From contig CAINDP010000128.1 in NCBI GenBank assembly GCA_903847405.1, positions 1-32,076 of the forward strand: DNA of 32,076 nt. Reading direction: 5' to 3'. The notes beneath the pieces are model-generated. The model did not search any database. It was given only the letters and a program-made list of their open reading frames with translations, and was not told the origin of the DNA. The position numbers and the translations under genes are program-made. This document shows, piece after piece, positions 29,286 to 32,076 of this stretch (position 1 is the first letter of the stretch; the number at the start of each line of letters is the position of its first letter). The DNA is from an uncultured Myxococcales bacterium. Lineage in GTDB: Bacteria; Myxococcota_A; UBA9042; DTJE01.

Positions 29286-31400
29286 TCAACGCGGCAGCGT
29301 CACCACCACCGGCGACGACTGGAGCCCATACGGGGTCACCGCGCCGCCCGCCGCCACCGCCCGGCCCGCCACCGCGATCCGCAGCGTGCCCGACAACGCC
29401 GGGTCGGGGGCGGGGATCCGCACGGCGGTGCGCAGGGTGGCAGTCCAGGTGAACGCGCGGCCGCCCGGGGCGGGCTGATCCCAGGACGGGGTCGGCGTGA
29501 CGCCCAGCAGGACCCGGTAGTCCCGCTGGTCCACGACCCGCCCGCCGGCCCGGAGGGGTTCGAAGGCGGCAGGCATTTCAGCGGCAGCGGCATCGCGTTC
29601 GACCACCACCTCCGGATGATCGACCCAGGGGTCGCCGCCCTTCCAGGTGAACGTCAGGACGTCCCCGGTGACGGCCTGGGCGGGCAGATCCTGGACGGCG
29701 GCGCCCGGATCCAGTGAAACATCGGGGGTGTACGGCGAGCCGGCGCCCGGGGTCCAGGGGGTCGGCGCCATCGGCACGAAGGCCAGCGGCGCGTCGGGAT
29801 CGGACAGCCGGGCCGCCAGCGAGGCCGAGGCGTCCCGCAGGTACTCGCCCTGCCGGGGGCCGAAGAAGGCCATGCCGGGCTCGTACCCGCCGTTGGCGTA
29901 GTCGTCGGGCAGCATCAGGTACCCGACGTAGTCGTGGGAGTAGCCGAACACCAGGAAGGTCGAGGCCGTCGTGACGACCGCCTTCACGCGCTGGACCAGT
30001 TGCATCGCCAGGGGGGTGAGGGGCTCCCCGGGCAGGGTCACGCCCGCCAGGGTACCCAGCCGGAACGCGGTCAGGCGGACGGTGTCCGGGATCCACCCGT
30101 AGTCGACGTCCAGGCACGAGTCCATCGCGGGCGGCGTCGCCGAGCAGATCGACCCGCCTCCCCCGCACAGCATCGCCCCGGCCGGGTGATCCCATTCGCC
30201 GTCGCCGTACCCGATCGCCTCGACGCCCATGGGGGCGACGGCCGACGTCACGATCAGTTCGGGGCTTTCCTGCCAGTTCATCGTGTTCCATCCCGCCAGG
30301 ACCGTTTCGGCGGCCAGGCGCCCCAGGGCCTCCAGGCGGTCCAGGGCGGGGATCGGGGCCTCGGGCCACAGGCTGCCGGCGAAGGCCTCCCGGGGGTCGG
30401 TGGGCGCCATGTCGCCCGACCAGGACTGGAAGAACATCACCGGGGGGGCTCCGGGCAGCACCTCCTGGATCTTCGACTCGACCAAGCGGGGGGCGTCGCC
30501 GCCCAGCATGCCGGTCTGAGCCCCCAGGACCGTTCCGTGCATCGCGTAGTTCAGGACGACCGCCAGCGTTTCGTCCGGGACGCCGACCCGCTCCAGGCGA
30601 ACCACGTGCATCGTGTCGTCCTGGGCCTGGACCCGGAGATCCGGACAGCGCCGGTACGCGTGCATCGCGCCGTTCTGCAGCACCGCGTTGCCCAGCTTCA
30701 CGGGGACGGACGGTCCGGCCATCGCGTCCACGATGGCGTCCGCGATGGCATCGGCCACGGGCAGGAAGGACTGTTCCCGGTACGAATCCGAAAACATCAG
30801 CCCCAGCGGCGTATCGAACAGGCGCCCCGGGCCCGAGTGGCTGTGGTTGCCGGCCAGGACCATCACGCCGGACACGTCCACCCCGGTCCGCTCCAGGACG
30901 CGCTGGACGACGCGCGATTCCAGGGTGCGGAAGATCGCGATCAGGTCGCCGGTGACCAGCAGCAGGCGGCGTTCGCCCGCGAGGATCTGCAGGGCCTGGA
31001 CCCGGGGCGGGTGCAGTTGCGTCACCGTGGCCTGGAAGGCGTCCGCGAAGGGACTGGTGGGGGCGTCGCCTGCCGGGGTCTGGAGGAAGCCTGCGGTCGA
31101 TATTCCCAGCGGAACCGGAAGGTCCCGGGTCGCGTAGCGGGCCCGCAGGGCGGCATCCGGCGGCGCGAAGGGCGGATCGGGCGGCGGCGGGACGTCGGGG
31201 GGCAGGTCGGCCGGCGGAAGATCGGCCGAGGGCAGGTCACCCGCGGCTTCGTCCAGGGTGTCCGCCGGTACGTCCGGAGGGCCGTCGGGGCCGGGATCCC
31301 CGGGGCCCGGGCCCTTCACATCGCCGCAGGCCGCAAGGCCCAGGGCCAGAAGGAATGCCAGCCCGGCCGAACCGGTCCCCCACCGTCCACTGGCGCGCAT
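29286..31400 (-). CDS. Ceramidase-family lipoprotein lacking the catalytic serine
   Basis: This 704-residue lipoprotein (lipobox LAAC) has a long Asp/Pro-rich linker (about 28-80) and then a domain related to neutral ceramidase. The zinc-binding segment is kept (AGNHSHSGPGR), as are a second His (NYAMHGT), GEPLTPLAMQLVQRV and FGYSHDYVGYLMLPDDY. The nucleophile hexapeptide GDVSPN of the family reads GDMAPT here, so A332 replaces the catalytic Ser. Either the protein is a zinc-containing non-hydrolytic homologue or another nucleophile is used. The C-terminal beta-sandwich is present. It has a different Cys pattern from the intact ceramidase at 16926-19013 and is quite diverged, so it is not a recent duplicate. 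GGGGAGG precedes the ATG. It may be cotranscribed with the VanZ-type gene 73 bases upstream. Confidence 0.75.
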   Translation of the reverse strand: MRASGRWGTGSAGLAFLLALGLAACGDVKGPGPGDPGPDGPPDVPADTLDEAAGDLPSADLPPADLPPDVPPPPDPPFAPPDAALRARYATRDLPVPLGISTAGFLQTPAGDAPTSPFADAFQATVTQLHPPRVQALQILAGERRLLLVTGDLIAIFRTLESRVVQRVLERTGVDVSGVMVLAGNHSHSGPGRLFDTPLGLMFSDSYREQSFLPVADAIADAIVDAMAGPSVPVKLGNAVLQNGAMHAYRRCPDLRVQAQDDTMHVVRLERVGVPDETLAVVLNYAMHGTVLGAQTGMLGGDAPRLVESKIQEVLPGAPPVMFFQSWSGDMAPTDPREAFAGSLWPEAPIPALDRLEALGRLAAETVLAGWNTMNWQESPELIVTSAVAPMGVEAIGYGDGEWDHPAGAMLCGGGGSICSATPPAMDSCLDVDYGWIPDTVRLTAFRLGTLAGVTLPGEPLTPLAMQLVQRVKAVVTTASTFLVFGYSHDYVGYLMLPDDYANGGYEPGMAFFGPRQGEYLRDASASLAARLSDPDAPLAFVPMAPTPWTPGAGSPYTPDVSLDPGAAVQDLPAQAVTGDVLTFTWKGGDPWVDHPEVVVERDAAAAEMPAAFEPLRAGGRVVDQRDYRVLLGVTPTPSWDQPAPGGRAFTWTATLRTAVRIPAPDPALSGTLRIAVAGRAVAAGGAVTPYGLQSSPVVVTLPR

Positions 31401-31473
31401 GCACGGCCTCCCCGGTCGCAGATGGGTCGAATGTAGCGGATCTGCGCGGAAATGGGGTGCCGGTCGTCCAGGG

Positions 31474-31860
31474 TCAGACCAGGCCGGCTCGCCGGGCCCG
31501 GAGGCGGCTGAAGGCCCATCCGGCCAGCAGGCCGAGGGCGCCGCCGGACGTGTCGGCCGTCCAGTCCAGCATGTCGGGGATCCGTCCGGGGATGAAGGCC
31601 TGGTGCAGTTCGTCCAGGGTTGCGAAGATCGCCAGGCCCACCCAGCCGGCCAGCAGCAGCCGAACCGTCACGCGGGCGCCCAGGGATCGGGCCAGCAGCA
31701 CGCCCAGGACCAGATACTCCCCGAAGTGGCCGACCTTGTCCAGGCCGCCTGAAAGATCCAGCAGGTGTCCCAGTTCACGCCCGGGGACCGAGGACACGGC
31801 GAGGATTGCCATCGCCCAGAACGCCACCGGCGCCCACCGAAGGAACGTTCGCCTGCCCAT
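31474..31860 (-). CDS. VanZ-family small membrane protein
   Basis: A 128-residue inner-membrane protein with about four hydrophobic segments and the VanZ-family motifs: DKVGHFGEYLVLGVLL near the second helix, and LDELHQAFIPGR with DMLDWTADTSGG before the last helix. VanZ gives low-level teicoplanin resistance in enterococci; the broader family's role is poorly understood. A longer frame starts at 31884 but has no ribosome-binding site and lies seven bases from the likely -10 box. The ATG at 31860 has GGAAG eight bases upstream and is preferred. Confidence 0.75.
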   Translation of the reverse strand: MGRRTFLRWAPVAFWAMAILAVSSVPGRELGHLLDLSGGLDKVGHFGEYLVLGVLLARSLGARVTVRLLLAGWVGLAIFATLDELHQAFIPGRIPDMLDWTADTSGGALGLLAGWAFSRLRARRAGLV

Positions 31861-31890
31861 CCATCTCGCTTCCGGGAATTGCATGCCAGT

Positions 31891-31919
31891 ACGCTAGTGG
31901 TTCCTGCGGCCTGCGGCAA
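31891..31919 (-). promoter_or_regulatory. Putative promoter of the VanZ-family gene
   Basis: On the minus strand TTGCCG (31914-31919) and TAGCGT (31891-31896) are 17 bases apart. The start of transcription would be near 31884, about 25 bases before the chosen ATG, which supports the shorter form of the protein. Confidence 0.4.
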
Positions 31920-31945
31920 GCGCAAGGTTCCTGCGTGTAAGAAGC

Positions 31946-32026
31946 GGAGTAGATGTCCGGGTCATAAGCGGGAGTAGATGTCCGGTCTTCGGGCGAGGTG
32001 GGGTAGACGTGTCGGATGCGACACGT
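31946..32026 (+). repeat. Direct repeats and palindrome at a probable insertion-sequence end
   Basis: GGAGTAGATGTCCGG occurs twice (31946-31960 and 31971-31985), 25 bases apart, and a diverged third copy (GGGTAGACGTGTCGG) starts at about 32001. A perfect eight-base inverted repeat, ACGTGTCG-GATG-CGACACGT, follows at 32007-32026. Repeated short boxes upstream of a gene at the edge of a non-coding stretch are typical of transposase-binding ends of insertion sequences. The exact boundary and family cannot be fixed because the right end is outside the window. Confidence 0.5.
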
Positions 32027-32057
32027 AGCGACCCCGGTAGCCCGGGAGGCCAAGGCG

Positions 32058-32076
32058 ATGACGAGGGCGGAAGTGA
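32058..32076 (+). CDS. First codons of a possible transposase (cut by window end)
   Basis: An ATG with GGGAGG ten bases upstream starts the peptide MTRAEV, and the window then ends. The repeats upstream and the peptide's resemblance to the beginning of some integrase-type transposases suggest an insertion-sequence gene, but six residues cannot prove it. Confidence 0.3.

Overview
The window is about 32 kb of very GC-rich bacterial chromosome. Secreted lipoproteins carry Asp/Pro/Val-rich linkers behind the lipidated cysteine, one surface protein ends in a MYXO-CTERM-like tail (Gly-Cys, hydrophobic stretch, Arg cluster), and there is one strong sigma-54 promoter. Together these suggest a Myxococcota-type (former Deltaproteobacteria) Gram-negative bacterium. 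That is an inference; no rRNA or tRNA gene was seen.

Layout. 1-3182 (minus): an APC amino-acid permease cut by the window edge, a DEDDh exonuclease and a tryptophanase. A Crp/Fnr-family regulator is divergent from the tryptophanase and has a consensus sigma-54 promoter. 4068-6807 (minus): a beta-lactamase-fold protein that has lost its catalytic Ser and Lys, and a stand-alone Dam-type adenine methyltransferase. 6881-10191 (minus): a three-gene signalling unit (RsbT-like ATPase, soluble histidine kinase, response regulator with GAF, GAF and HD-GYP domains). 10309-11451 (minus): a lipoprotein with a MYXO-CTERM-like tail. 11452-12030: a non-coding gap with a G-rich heptamer repeat and large hairpins.

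12031-25301 (plus) is the most striking region: ten co-directional genes with gaps of at most about 40 bases, probably one operon. In order: class II aldolase, class III aminotransferase, SCP2 lipid-binding protein, FGGY kinase, TetR regulator, neutral ceramidase lipoprotein, VolA-N-like lipoprotein, FadL-type lipid channel, endoglycoceramidase-like GH5 lipoprotein, and an unrecognised envelope protein. I read it as a glycosphingolipid scavenging and catabolism operon. Surface enzymes would remove the glycan and the acyl chain, FadL would import the lipids, and the cytoplasmic enzymes may treat the deaminated sphingoid base like a ketose (transamination, C1 phosphorylation, aldol cleavage to DHAP plus a fatty aldehyde). 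The family assignments are well supported; the pathway is a hypothesis.

25396-32076: a hybrid histidine kinase, a PD-(D/E)XK-like protein, a small outer-membrane barrel, a second ceramidase-family lipoprotein whose catalytic Ser is replaced by Ala, a VanZ-family membrane protein, and what looks like the left end of an insertion sequence running off the window.
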